Source: Setaria digitata
Taxonomy: Eukaryota; Nematoda; Chromadorea; Rhabditida; Setariidae
NCBI GenBank assembly: GCA_003640385.1
Contig: RCAB01000050.1
Location: 124,001-188,000, forward strand
Reading direction: 5' to 3'
DNA length: 64,000 nt
Position numbers and translations under genes: made by a program. Each line of letters opens with the position of its first letter. The stretch's first letter is position 1. Below the pieces are notes generated by a model, which saw nothing but the letters and a program-made list of their open reading frames with translations, was not told the DNA's origin and ran no database searches. Below, piece after piece: positions 37,301-49,191 of this stretch.

Positions 37301-40300
37301 CTCAAAACCACGAATCTAAGATAGCGGTTAAAACTAATTAAAGGACTAATCATTACTAATTGTACTCAAATCTGACACCAAAAAATGACAATAGACATGT
37401 TGGAGACAGGGAACAATGACTGACTGTATCATAAGATATCGAGCGAATTTAAACATTAATCATACTTGGAGCGTCCTTTTTTGATCTCCACTTTCCCAAG
37501 ATTTATTTCTGTTACCGGCTCAGCATCTTTCTCAATAATTATTTTCTTTGGTGCTAAAAAAATATTTCAAATATTAATCAAAAAAAAGAAAAATCCAAAA
37601 TGGAAATTTTTAAAGCGCGCCACATTTGAACGTAAACCTCGAAGTCCTGTGTTCATTGGCTTATAAAAAAAAGCCAAAACGCAATCAACCGGTTTTCAAA
37701 AGCTTTAAATAATGTAAAATTCTATAAGAATCAAAAAGCAAGTCGTTGCTTCTCTCACACTTTCACTGGTCTTTTCCATAATTTTTTGATGATGTGAAAC
37801 AGTTCACAATCAATTATATTTAACTACAATAACGACTGCAAACATACAAGTACTACATCTGCATTCTTTAGATATCTTTCTTCGATCCTTCTCCTCTACC
37901 TCCGATAAAAGCCAGTCACTTAAACGGCAAGGTGGATCACATGGAAACGGTTCATCAGATTCCTGCAAATGTGGATTGCTTCGTTTATTTTACAGAAATT
38001 TTGGGAAAAACATTTCCCTGAAAATTAATTTACTTTACCTCAATTTCAAATCCTTCAATCAAGTGAACAACTTTGCCTTTTCTTCCTGTTTTTTGATAAT
38101 ATCTTTCAGCTTCTCTTGTAAACATCATATGAATATCGAGAGCATCCTTGGACTCACCTGAATCTCAAAGATAAAAACTGTTTCATTCACAGAGCCGAAA
38201 AGAGTTAGTTCGTTATCACAATAAAAAATAAATCACTTTCTAAAACTAAAAACATTTCTATGACGTCAAGGAAATCATTACAGTGGAACACCACAACAAT
38301 CTGGAAAAACATTTAGATTTTGAAAAAAAAAAAAAAAAAAAAAAAAAAACCCTTTAATCAACAATGTCTCTTCAGAATGGGGAGGTCGTGAGTTTTTGAT
38401 GAGATTAAATACTCAACAAAAAGATTCTTTTTTTCGAAGGAGAAACAGATTTTTGCACTTAAAATTCATATAAGCTTTTACAGATGACGGTATGACGTTG
38501 CAAGAAGTAAAACTGTTCCATTACAAGAACCTCCATTCATTTCAAATTATAAGATTAAAAGAAAAAAAATCACCCTGAACAAGAAGCGGAGGAGGTTCGT
38601 TTTCTATCCCGGAATCAGCATATCCGTTATCATCATCGGTAATAGTTTTCTGTGAATCATGAGACGCGTCTAAAAATGGTATTTTAAAATGATGAAATCT
38701 TTCTGGTAAAAACTCCGAGAAAAGAAATATTACCGTAACGTAATCCCAGATCTACAAAAACATGGCATTTGGTAAAAACCAAAAGAAAAAACAGAAAATA
38801 TTATAACTGAAACCATGAACAAAAATGGAAAACCTTGAATTTGAACAGGAGCTGGCTGCGAAACAGGAAAATGAGCAGCAGTTTGCTGCTGCTGCTGAAA
38901 TACCGGTATCATTTGATGCGTTGGAACTGGTGGATTTGTGATCAGTTGCTGATGTATGATTTGTCCATTTGGTCCCATAAATGGTACCGCTGCATGTCCT
39001 CCAAAGGAGCTTAGTTGAGGCATTGCAGCAGACATCACCATCATCGGAACTGGTGCGCCAACAGGTACCAAGTTCGTAGGAGTTATTGGCTGAGGTGTAG
39101 CTACTAAAATGTACTTTGTCATTACAACGAACTTTTACATCCAATCCTGTTTCCACTTGACTAGAAGATAATATTGAAACAGTAGGTCTCAGTAACGGTT
39201 GAATATAGAGAAAGAGAAGAAAAATCTGATTATGAATAAAATGAGATAAACTTTTCTAGGTCGTTCACAACAGTGAACTAATTACTAAACTCCATTTATT
39301 TTAACGAGTACTTTTGTCCACTGTTAAATTAAAGACATTAGAAAAATTGAAAGAAGACAAGTAAAGAAGCTACGTGGAAAACTAGGAATCTGAAATTAAA
39401 CTAACTTTTCACTGTGTTCGTCTTTCTGCCACCACCTGAATGCTTACTACCTCGCACATTTTTCGACAGACTTTCATTACCTTTAGCAGAAGTCGTCGAT
39501 GACTGACTTGGAACTGGAACTATCTGCGCTAATGGCTGACTCTCTGGAATTTTTTTCACAGTTGAAAACTTCTATAAATTTCTTGAATAGAAAATCAAAA
39601 AAATTTAACAATCCGAGTAAGTTATAAAAGTGCAGTTCCAGATAATACACCTGAAGGATGCGCTAAACTAACAAAGTTTTTCTAAGAAAACATGCAACTT
39701 TGGATATTTGATACTGAGAGAAAATTAATATTAATATCAAACATGGAAAGAAAACATTTGAAGTCACCAAGTCAGGCCATCCATTCATAAATAAATTCAA
39801 GAAATTAGGATGCTACGAGAAGCAACATAATCTATAGAATAAAATCATTAATTTCTAGAGCTTTACTGTTCAACAGAATTCACCTCCAATACCCCTAAAA
39901 AGCAAAGCAAAAAAAAAAAAAAAACCCTTGTCAGCCGTAGGGGAAGCATTACTTCCACTTCTTTCAGCGACAGGTGACTCTTTGCTAATATTGTTTGATG
40001 CTTGTTTATTTTTTGATTCAGCTGTAGTTGAAGCAAAAGCTTTCTGAATAGGCGAAGTAGCAGGAGAAGGATGCTGCTGTTGATTATGCGGCTGATTCGC
40101 TGCCACCGCTTGTCCAATACAAGCTGGAATTGGCTGTTGTTGAGGTACCGCAATAGAGGTGCGCTGCTGAGGGGTTACCAGCTCTGAATTTTCACTATTA
40201 ATCCAAACTTAATTTAAAAATCAAACGGGGAAAAATATAAAAACTTGGCAGTATAGAGAAAAGAGTACCTGAAGACCACACAACGCGATTTAAAAGAAAA

Positions 40301-42899
40301 AAATTAAAGATGAACTTACGATGCACATATGTGTATGCTCCGGATGGCATCTGGAAGACAATACCTGATGAACCCGGTGGTGTACGTAGTTGAATTCCTG
40401 CAAAAGCAATTTTTAATAAACTAGCAAAGGAACTCTTAAACAATACCTGCGCTAAGTGCCTTACCGTAGATATTGTCTAAAAAAAAAAAAATGAATTCAA
40501 AATTCAAAAGTTCGCCACTGTATATCCCAAACGACATTCTGTCCTGAAAGGTAGGCGACAACAAAATGAAACTCAGCCAATTTCAAACCAAGTCATTCTT
40601 CAACAAGTGATGACTCAACTCTGATAGGCACTTCCGACGCTGAAAAGATAGAAAAAAAGTAGGTCCATGATAACTGCAAGAATATATACAAAAAGACCAA
40701 GAAATTAATTGTAATTAATAAACAAAAAATTCGTACCTTGGGGGAACATTGAAGGCTGCATTTGTTGTACTGATGCTGTTCCTAGCTGTTGAGAGGACTG
40801 CTGTTGTTGGGGCGATCGTCCTAATGACGCATCATTTCCTTGTCCAGTCATAGTTGTTGACGCTGTTGTAGTAATTGTTGTCGTTACTGCGGTTGATGGC
40901 ATTTGTGTACTGGTCGCTACTACAGCAACTGAAATATTTGATATTTTTAAGTTTTTCCGTTTGCACTACTGACACAGACTACTAATATAGCTTTTTCAAC
41001 TTTAATAGCGAATTTCGAGACTTCACCAGTAACTATGATACTTTCAATACCGCACAAAATAACAAGTTGAACGAAACAAATTACTGAAATTATAACATCT
41101 CCCAAAACTGTTATATCTTTATCATGCGCAAATTTCAGAATTTAGAAATCTTATATGCAATGATAAAATGCGTAATTTCTTTTAATAAAGAACACGATCC
41201 AAAATAATCGATTCTTATGGTATTTTTACCACAGCCACCTTAATGTAATGCTCCTTCGGTAATAAATGGAACATATGTTAAATTGCTACTTTAAAACTCC
41301 TTCTTTTTTCTAGACTATTCATTTTTCATTTTAATTCGCCGGTTGATGCAATTGAAACTCCAATGGATATAAGCTGATCTATGTTTCAGATTTCTCAGCT
41401 ACTAAAACAATCAAACAAATTTGTGTAAAAAAGAGCAGAATATCTAATCCTATTTAGGAAAATCAGTAACTTGCGAACTACGGGACTTTATTCTTATGCC
41501 CACTTCAGCACTAATATTTTGAAAATGAAAAAAAAGCCACCTGATCCTGTTCCTGGCAATGCTGGTTTTGGTGCCAGACTTCGAGCAAGTTGCCCCAACG
41601 TTGCACTACTGGCCACAAAACCTGGCTGCACATATTGTTGTTGCGAAGGCATCTAGAAAATTAAAACAAATAATTTATTGATGAAAAGTTTTGACTTCGT
41701 ATGCTATTTTGTAAAATCTTTAAAAACTATATCTGATGAGTGCTAGGAACTATTATTTTAAATATATGACTATTGCTAGAGATTGTTTTATCACTAAAGC
41801 TATTATTTTAATCACATTTTAACATTACAGCACACAATATGGGGGATGCCTAAAAGTTTTGACTCCAGAAAAGTAACAGTAGCTAGAAGTTTAAATTTTA
41901 AGCTAAAGTCTAGAAGAACGAAATCTCAAGACTCCACGATATCTTGATGTATTTCTGAAAAAATTAAGAAAGGAGATGAAATAGAAGTGCACTGAAAAAC
42001 AAGCTGTATGGAAAGCAAAGAACAAGGGCAAAATTTTCAGATCTGAAAAAAAAAAAAAAGAAAAAAAAGGTGATCCATTCAATCAAGAGTTCATAAGCCG
42101 TAAGAATGATGTCATTACGGATTCCATAACAAAAAAAAAGAAAAAATTAAACGGAATAAAAATAAAAACAAAAACCAGACAGAACATAGTGCAAGCCAAG
42201 TAACACTTAACAAAATTGTCAACATCCAATGAAAATATAAAACATCAAATTTTTTATTACCACAATACACCTTCTTTTATGTTACACAGTTGCTGTGTGG
42301 TACTGCACCACGATGTAAATATAACACTGTTAATAATTTTGCTCCTGTTCAATTTATTCATATCTCACCTCTTTTACCCGTATTCGAAAATGACCAAAAT
42401 AGGAACACACACTGTTCCTAAAGACAGTAAACTTTGAATTAAATGATCAAAATTTATAAAAAAAAATTATCCGAAAAAGAAGTTTTTCTAAGAAGGAAAT
42501 CCGGGAATCAAAAAAGCATGCAGAAAGTGAAAGTGGAAATGAGACAAAAAAAAAAAATCAAATCCATGCCGGGTGCGTATGACGATGCTGTTGTGATGGG
42601 TAAAACTGTTGAGTGGCAGTTGCTGCATTTGTCGAATTCTGAACCGACTGTGCCTGCTGCTGCTGTAGAACTTTAAAAAAATCCTGTGCTGAAGTGGTAA
42701 TGGTGGTAGTGCAGGATGTTGCTGGTGCAGAAATTTGTTGCTGTTGCTGTTGCTGCTGCAAATGAAGTGGAAACTAAATTCACAAGAAAAAGGTAGGAAA
42801 GAGGTGGGAAGGCAAGAGAGGAAAGAAAGGAAACGGAATTATGGATAACAGATGCAATCAGCTATACGTTAAAACTAACTCTATAGAAGATTAAATACG

Positions 42900-42951
<52 letters not shown>

Positions 42952-44872
42952 AAACCAAAAACACAGAAAAATTGGGAAAACGAGAAAAAGAAAAGAAATG
43001 AAATTTATTACAGTGCAAAAAGCATAAAAATTAAGTTTCAATTTCGGCAAATAGAAAAACTGTGATTTCACACGTTACCGGTCTAACAGCAGCAATTTGT
43101 TGATTTGTGCCAAAATACTGCGTTGCTGACATCATATAACACTGGCCATTGTGATGAACAAGCATGAACTGTCCAGGCTGAATAGTAGAAAATGCGGTCA
43201 TAAATAATCCAAATCATTAATGCACCCACCTAATTATCACAAAATGACTCAATAATATCAAGGAATTGCAAGTAATGAAATCTTTGGATCCTAAAGAATC
43301 GACTCTTAATTATAAGCATTCAAAATAAACTTGTGAAAACTGCCAACATCAGTATATAATTTATACCTTACAATCCTATTACCTCACTAATAGCGTAAAT
43401 GGATCCTAAAACGATTTTAAAATTCAAACCAGATATAATAGGACAATGTGATATACTTATAAACATGGGTCATTGAATTTAATTCAACTGATCAACTCAG
43501 ACGAAATCCACTAAAAGTATAAAGCTTTTAGGTGCTAATCAATATCGAAAAGACATTACCGAGGAAGTTAGCATTAACGGTGTTTGTGGAACCACTTGTG
43601 TAGCAGATGAGCTAACAATTGTAGTAGGAGTTCTGAAAAAAAGAGAGAAGAAACGTAATGTACTGAAAAAAATCCGCACAACCTTAGATGTTAGGTAATT
43701 AAATTGGAGTGCAATTTAAATCTATATAAATTTTTTGACAAGCTAATATCCGAATTAAATAGCAGTAGGGCTAAATTTTCCACAGTAATTTACCAAGGAC
43801 TGCATTCTTGAGTAAAGGCACAAAAAGAATTGAAAGTTTCGCGAAACTATGAACATGATATGTGAAATGTGAAAATGAAAACTAAAAATCCAAATGGAAT
43901 CACTCAAAAAAACCTACTTTATAATGAAATCTTTTGACAGGCTCCATCTAGATTTCTACGCGAATGTATAGTTGCATGGAAATCTCACTTATATAGAGCT
44001 ATACCGTTCCATAGATAAAAATATTTTAATTCTATAACATCAACTTTAAATCCAATATTTGAAATCTTACTTCGATTTATCAGCAGCTTCCTTTTTAGAA
44101 CGAGATGAAGGTTTACGACGACTTTTTGGCGCTGGCTGTGGCGTTGATGACGTTGATGAAGCAGTTTCGGCACTGCTACTAGTGCTTGTTGATGTTGTTG
44201 TCATTACAGTTGTTCCACCACCTCCAGCGGTAACATTAGTTGTCTTTCTGGTATCCGTTGTTACACTCTTCGTCGATGAAGTCAGAGATACATTAGAAGC
44301 TGAAACATGCAATAAAGGGCGAACTATCTTCTCAACATTTACAAGTGATTGCTGCTGTATACACACAATTACAGTAAATTTAAAATCAACAAATGGAACG
44401 TGAATCAAACAGAGTATTCGTGAGTTCTGAAGCCAAAACCACCTCTTTCAATCAAAAATTCGAACAGAGCAAAATTTATGAATCATCTGCACGATAAGAT
44501 GATAAGCAGTACAACACTGACTTTTATTGTGCTCAGACGAGATTAAGCAGCAAAATGTGGTGTAAATTTATATAAAAATAAATTTAGACTCGAATTAAGA
44601 ATTAAATTAAAGCTCACATTAGACTGACAAAATTGCATTAAAAAAGTGTAAGTCTGAACTCAATTAGTAGTCAAAATGAGAATAAACGAACAACAACCTG
44701 AAGTGGTTTGAACTAAATCGCAACCAGAAGATGATGAAGACGAAGGAGTGATAATGGTTGTTGTTTTAGCAAAGGATTCATTAGATGCCAGCGTTACCAC
44801 TGGACTGTCCACAGTTGTAATGCCACTTGCAGTCTGCTTGTTTAGTACTGGTGGTGGATCATTGTCACTCAT
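34359..44872 (-). CDS. Polyhomeotic-like Polycomb protein (Q-rich, HD1, FCS finger, SAM)
   Basis: 22 exons, 5' to 3': 44698-44872, 44071-44299, 43560-43632, 43079-43177, about 42584-42755, 41541-41652, 40737-40928, 40320-40397, 39926-40183, 39406-39543, 38834-39103, 38734-38751, 38574-38669, 38039-38157, 37857-37962, 37466-37553, 37202-37274, 36715-37003, 35942-36169, 35538-35669, 34995-35221, 34359-34574; about 1,130 residues. The N-terminal half is rich in Ser, Thr and Gln. HLIEGFEIEESDEPFP matches the HD1 block of Polyhomeotic; an AT-hook-like KPKGRPP follows; CNYC...YCSKKC is an FCS-type zinc finger; the last exon is a SAM domain (IDGQSLLLL, LGLKLGPVVKIL). By family it would be a nuclear PRC1 subunit that polymerises through SAM. 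Only the 42584/41652 junction is unresolved: the donor is missing in phase 0 unless GC is used. Confidence 0.88.
38322..38350. repeat. Poly(A) run of about 29 bases
   Basis: Uninterrupted A run on the plus strand in an intron of the Polyhomeotic-like gene (poly(T) in the transcript). The exact length is unreliable in any assembly. Confidence 0.8.
38734..38751 (-). other. 18-nt microexon of the Polyhomeotic-like gene
   Basis: A gtag acceptor, 18 exonic bases and a GTAATA donor. It enters and leaves in phase 1 and codes for about six residues (DLGLRY-type) between the Pro/Gln-rich exon and the acidic exon at 38574-38669. Its length is a multiple of three, so inclusion is optional for the frame. 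Confidence 0.7.
42900..42949. repeat. Poly(A) run of about 50 bases
   Basis: The longest homopolymer in the window, in the intron between exons 42584-42755 and 43079-43177 of the minus-strand Polyhomeotic-like gene. In the transcript it is poly(T). No retroposon body or target-site duplication was seen beside it. Confidence 0.85.
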
Positions 44873-46166
44873 GATTGCTGAAATGCATATTTTTTAGCTG
44901 AATGTAAGAAACAGACCAAATAGCCACATAGTAAAGTGGAATTGAAAGGATAAAGTGGAAGGGAAAACAAGAAAAAAAATTCTTCAGAATTTTTAAAATC
45001 ACGAAATTTTCATTCAAGAATATTAACTATTATTTATTAAAGTTTCTCACGGCTAGCTTCAGCCAGAAAAAAGAAAAGCAAAAGCCATGGCGAAATTTTC
45101 ATTCGAAAAAAAAAATTCGACATTTTCCTCGATATGTTCTTTCCAGACTTCCAACTGTCCATCAGAACTAATCCATCAGCTCTGGAAGCTTACATACATC
45201 CCCACATAACTTACATACACTAATTCCCGTGACCCTTGACCTCGCAACCGGTACCTAGTCGGCGCTACACTTTTATCTTCGAATTCTTCGTGCAGCACAA
45301 AATTCGGATGCACGTGTGGGTCAACAACAAAAAAATTCAATGTTCGTCATAGACGATGGACGCTGGTCGTAAAATTTCCTGCACATCAATGATCAGAGAA
45401 AAAGAGGAGTGGGATGGATGGGAGATGGGAGGTCAGTGAGAGGCGTAGAGAGATGTGGAGGATTGCGTGTACTTACGTGAAGGTTTAGTATAGAAGAAAT
45501 GATTAGGCGTTTGAGTGTGTCTAAAGGAAAATGTCAAATGTCACGTGGAGAAACGTTAGGATTTACTTAGGTATGTTGGATGTTGAAATTGAACATAAAA
45601 AAGGATTTTTGTTTACTTTGATGAGTGTAAGATGAATCCTGAAATAATACACGTGAAAGCATCTTACAATATACTGCTAAGAAATTATTTGAGCAATTTT
45701 GCTTTTAATTTTTATGGCGAGTAAATTTGTAGTAAACGTTTTTTTTTTCCTTTTTTTTTTTCATTTCGCAAATTCCAAAAATTTAAAAAAAAATTTCTGA
45801 ATAAGTGACAAGTTAGCCGATGATTCAATTAAAATGAGGCATTTTTTTTAACAAATATCATTTTTGATTTCATTTTTTGCTAGATGAAATTAACTTTTGT
45901 TACTTATTTTATTAACCAGGATGTAAGGTCTTAGTTCCAGGAAAGAAAGGAAAAGAAGAGGAAAATTCTGAAAGCTGTGTTTCAAAATACTGCATGATTC
46001 AATTTGTAACTTAAGCATATGTTCAATTTTTTATGTGCAATTTTTCAGGACTAATTAATCCTGGGACAGTTGAATAGCTAATACTGATTGCTGTAGATAT
46101 TGATAATCGAGTGGATTCAACCCTGATTTTCTTGTAATTATCCCAAACATTCAATAATATTGAACA
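44873..46166. promoter_or_regulatory. Divergent intergenic region, likely shared promoter area
   Basis: 1.3 kb between the starts of the Polyhomeotic-like gene (-) and the VPS55 gene (+). The part from about 45170 to 45480 is clearly less AT-rich than its surroundings and, on the minus strand, ends in a good GTAAGT donor near 45473, suggesting a 5' UTR exon. An acceptor cag at 44878-44880 lies five bases upstream of the Polyhomeotic-like ATG. No specific factor site is claimed. Confidence 0.45.
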
Positions 46167-47877
46167 ATGGCGGGTGTCAGAGGTGATGGTTCATTTTTAA
46201 CATTTTGTAAATGTTTTCCTCTAAACTTCCTAGGAATAATGTTTGCAGCAGGGTAGTAATTCAATATTAATAGTTTCAGGTAAAGGTAACTGTTCTAAGT
46301 AATAGTAGTATAATTAATAGTAGCACAAGTATAGTATAATGTTTTCTAATTGTTCACTGGCTGAATTTTTGTGAAGGAGGAAATTAAAGAAAAATTGACC
46401 AGTGGTCCAAGTTTGGAATTAGCCTTACTGAGCTCTAATCTTTTCCCTTCTCAGTAATATTTTCCTTTTTTTCGCTTCTATTTTTTATTATTCAACATTG
46501 AATGACAAGTTTTGTAAGAACAGATAAAAATACCAGGAAATGGAGCAGAAAATCATTTAATACAGTATGGTTATTGTAGAACAGTTTATTTTGTCATCCA
46601 TCTATGAAAATGATATTGTTTTAGCCGTTGTGCTGTTGGCTTTATCTGGCGTGGTTGGTCTAACATTGCTTGTTCTTGGATGCGCATTACCAATGTTCGG
46701 GTACCGAATTAAAATTTGAAGAATTTTCTGCATTTTATTATTTTTAATTTTTTGTTTTTTTTCTTTCAAGTACAATAGCGAAGACATTAACTGTGAAAAA
46801 CCTGATTATAGTAAAATCTGCTAATTTGCTCACGAAACTTTATGTTTAGTATTTGGTGGCCGTTGTTCGTTGTAATCTTCTATATATTGGCGCCAGTGCC
46901 GCTATCAATAGCTCGACGATCTCACGTTGATATGACTGGTACTTCTGCATGCATTGAATTTGCACTCTTTGTAACCACTGGCATTGTTGTATCAGCATTT
47001 GCATTACCAATGGTCCTTGCACATGCCGGAGTAGTAAGTTTTAAAAAATCTGTTTAGTTATAAAATTCTATTAATTAACCAAAAATTTTGAAGAATATAT
47101 GGGAAACTAGAGTTTCAGGAAAAGTCTGACCAGAAGAGGGTAATACGAAGTGAAATATTTCTCAAGTCTTTATTGTTTCTGAAATATGAATTTCCGAATT
47201 GTTGCATGTGTTTTATTTTTTTTTAAATTGTTGAAATGCATGGTTATGCATGGATTGTGTTCCTTTTATTGAAGTAATCAGAATTACCGATGATCACTTT
47301 TCGTATAGTTGTTAGAAATGAGCGGGGTTAGGTTGAAAATTCGACCCTGGTGATTTCTTCCGTTAAAGAAAAAAAGGAACTTGCATGATTTCTGAAATAA
47401 ATGTTTCGAAATATTTGTACAACAGAGAACTTATAGGATATTAAAACCTCCAACAGTTTATTTTAATTTAAAAACGGCCGATATTCTGGCCATTCAAATG
47501 AGGTTTGTTGTCTGGTGACATTCGTCTCTTTTGATAAACTCTTAGCCGTGATTTATTATACACACAACTGTAGATATCTTTTGTAGTGTCTTTTTAATTT
47601 CTATTTAATTAAATCTTTTTAATTTAACTTATTGATTCGTTTAAATTTCGTATTACTGAAATTCAAGATTTATGTTGGGTAGACCTTTTCTTTGTTGTGA
47701 TACTATTCTTAGAGTAGTAGTTGTTGTGCGTGTGGTACTTTTTTATTAATTTAGATCAAATGGTTGGCATGCTTATGCGCAAATCTTGGTTCTGTGGTAA
47801 TGTTTTTGACGATCCTTAGTTATTTTTATTTGCATCGGGAAGAAGAAGGAAGTATATTGAACCAGTCGCTCTTCTAA
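46167..47877 (+). CDS. VPS55/LEPROT-family membrane protein, proximal-exon form
   Basis: Four exons 46167-46182, 46625-46700, 46850-47033, 47755-47877 join in phase and code for 132 residues, against about 131 in the human family members. The start MAGV and the blocks [25 protein letters not shown] and [20 protein letters not shown] are diagnostic. Four membrane segments are expected. By family, it sits in late endosomes and Golgi, partners VPS68 in yeast, and controls endosome-to-vacuole sorting; in vertebrates it limits surface leptin and growth-hormone receptor. The last exon ([13 protein letters not shown]...) supplies the fourth membrane segment and a charged tail (HREEEGS). A second possible last exon lies at 49075-49191. 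Confidence 0.93.
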
Positions 47878-49068
47878 TTGATGCATTTGGAAATTCGACG
47901 TTGGAGTCGATTGTTTTGAGTGCACAGTGGTAATGCATGTTGCATTTTTTATTTGTGTGTAGCTCTTGAAAAAAAAAACAAAAAAGAAAAAAATCGTTGT
48001 AGCTATTAGCTTTGGGTTTGAGCATGATAATCAGTGCCACTGAAAAGGAACTTTAAGCAGTTTATGGTTATGGTAATGGTTCAAGTGCTCGCTGAGCTAG
48101 GGATCACTCGATACTTGATCAACGAATGCATGTACTTGCTTCTTTTCGCTATTACAGGAAATTTTGATATAATTATGGACAAAGTTAGATGGATATTTTG
48201 AAACTTTTAAAATATGTGTTAACTTCATCAGCAGAAGGATTTTTATACTTGATATTCGTTTTTTTTTTCATATTGAACCAATTGTTTTTAAGGAACTGTT
48301 CATATTTCATACAGCTTCAGTCATCATAGTATAGTATGTTGATTATAGAATAATTTAATATCGTTAATCCATTCATGCGCATCACGCGAGGCTTTGGCTA
48401 CCCTAAGAAAGTCATATTACCCTAGGTGGTAACCCGCGCTTGGTGGAATTCTTCGCTTTTACATTCAGGGCACTGCGGAGAAATCAGAGATAGTCGACAC
48501 CCGGAAGGCCCATCACTCTGTTTTAATTATGCAGTTCGTGCCGAGTTCGTGCCCGTTTTAATTTAACTGTTTAACGTCGACTTAATTATCAATAACGTGC
48601 TTCCAAAAAGATATGACTCCCAGTTATAATAGCCATAATTCACTTTTTTTAAAGCCAAAAGAATGAATGCCAGCCATCGATATTAAAAACTAGACAGTAT
48701 TTCTTATTAAGGATTTAAAAGAAAAGAATCCTGCCGATATGTGGATACCGATTTTGGAATTAGGCTAAGGCATACAAAAGCTCTCTATTTCTTCCTGTAC
48801 TTGAGTTGCAATGTTGCTCTACTTTATGCCCGAGAGTCCTAAGTCTTATTGGGAACATATCAGAAGCTAAATCTTCCTCTCCTCCCCCCCCCCTCCCCTC
48901 CAAAAAAAGAAAAAAAAAAGTAGTCGCATATCAAGTGGTGTACCTAAATAAATGGTTTATTAGTGTAATGTACTAATAAAATAAATATCATTCCCGAAAT
49001 TCTAACTGAGTATGTCTTTGTAGAAAATATTTGATTCTTTTCTAATACTGGGCTACAATTTTTATTGA
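47878..49068. other. Region between alternative last exons of the VPS55 gene
   Basis: Non-coding as far as can be seen. It holds a decayed 28S rRNA fragment (48361-48555) and a pyrimidine-rich C run near 48880-48900. Confidence 0.6.
48361..48555 (-). pseudogene. Decayed nuclear 28S rRNA fragment
   Basis: Read on the minus strand, the order of conserved 28S blocks is kept: ...TAATTAAAACA, GTGATGG, GGGTGTCGAC, CTGATTTCT, AGTGCCCTGAATGT, CCAAGCGCGGGT, TATGACTTTCTTAGGGTAGCC, GCGCATGAATGGATTAACG. In an intact gene these are consecutive in the most conserved part of the molecule. Here there are many substitutions and short deletions, so it is non-functional. The blocks are eukaryotic, not those of a bacterial endosymbiont 23S. 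It lies inside the VPS55 gene, in the intron before the distal last exon. Confidence 0.85.
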
Positions 49069-49074
49069 TTGCAG

Positions 49075-49191
49075 ATTCCTGGTCTCTCCTATTTTTTTGT
49101 GTTTCTCGCCAATATTGTTTGTTTTGGTGCAGTTTGGATATATTTCAAAGTGTTCAACGAAGATGGCTTACACGAAATGTCGCTCTGGTGA
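49075..49191 (+). CDS. Alternative last exon of the VPS55/LEPROT gene
   Basis: Acceptor ttgcag at 49069-49074, then 39 in-frame codons including TGA, entering in phase 0 like the proximal last exon. It starts IPGLSYFFVFLANIVCF and ends NEDGLHEMSLW, so it again supplies the fourth membrane segment. Its acidic, Trp-ending tail is closer to the usual family C-terminus than that of the proximal exon. Joined to 46167-47033 it gives a 130-residue protein. The two last exons look mutually exclusive. The evidence is frame, phase and similarity only; transcripts were not available. Confidence 0.78.
   Translation: MPGLSYFFVFLANIVCFGAVWIYFKVFNEDGLHEMSLW

Noticed and set aside
44059..44403. 114-codon plus-strand frame opposite Polyhomeotic-like exon 2
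   Set aside because: Antisense shadow of a Ser/Thr-rich exon that fits the minus-strand gene.
47325..47370. tRNA B-box-like string (ggttgaaaattcgaccc)
   Set aside because: No acceptor stem, anticodon arm or A-box could be placed around it.
48361..48555. Functional small RNA or endosymbiont (Wolbachia) 23S insertion
   Set aside because: Block order and wording are those of eukaryotic nuclear 28S rRNA, with many substitutions; no bacterial 23S signature.
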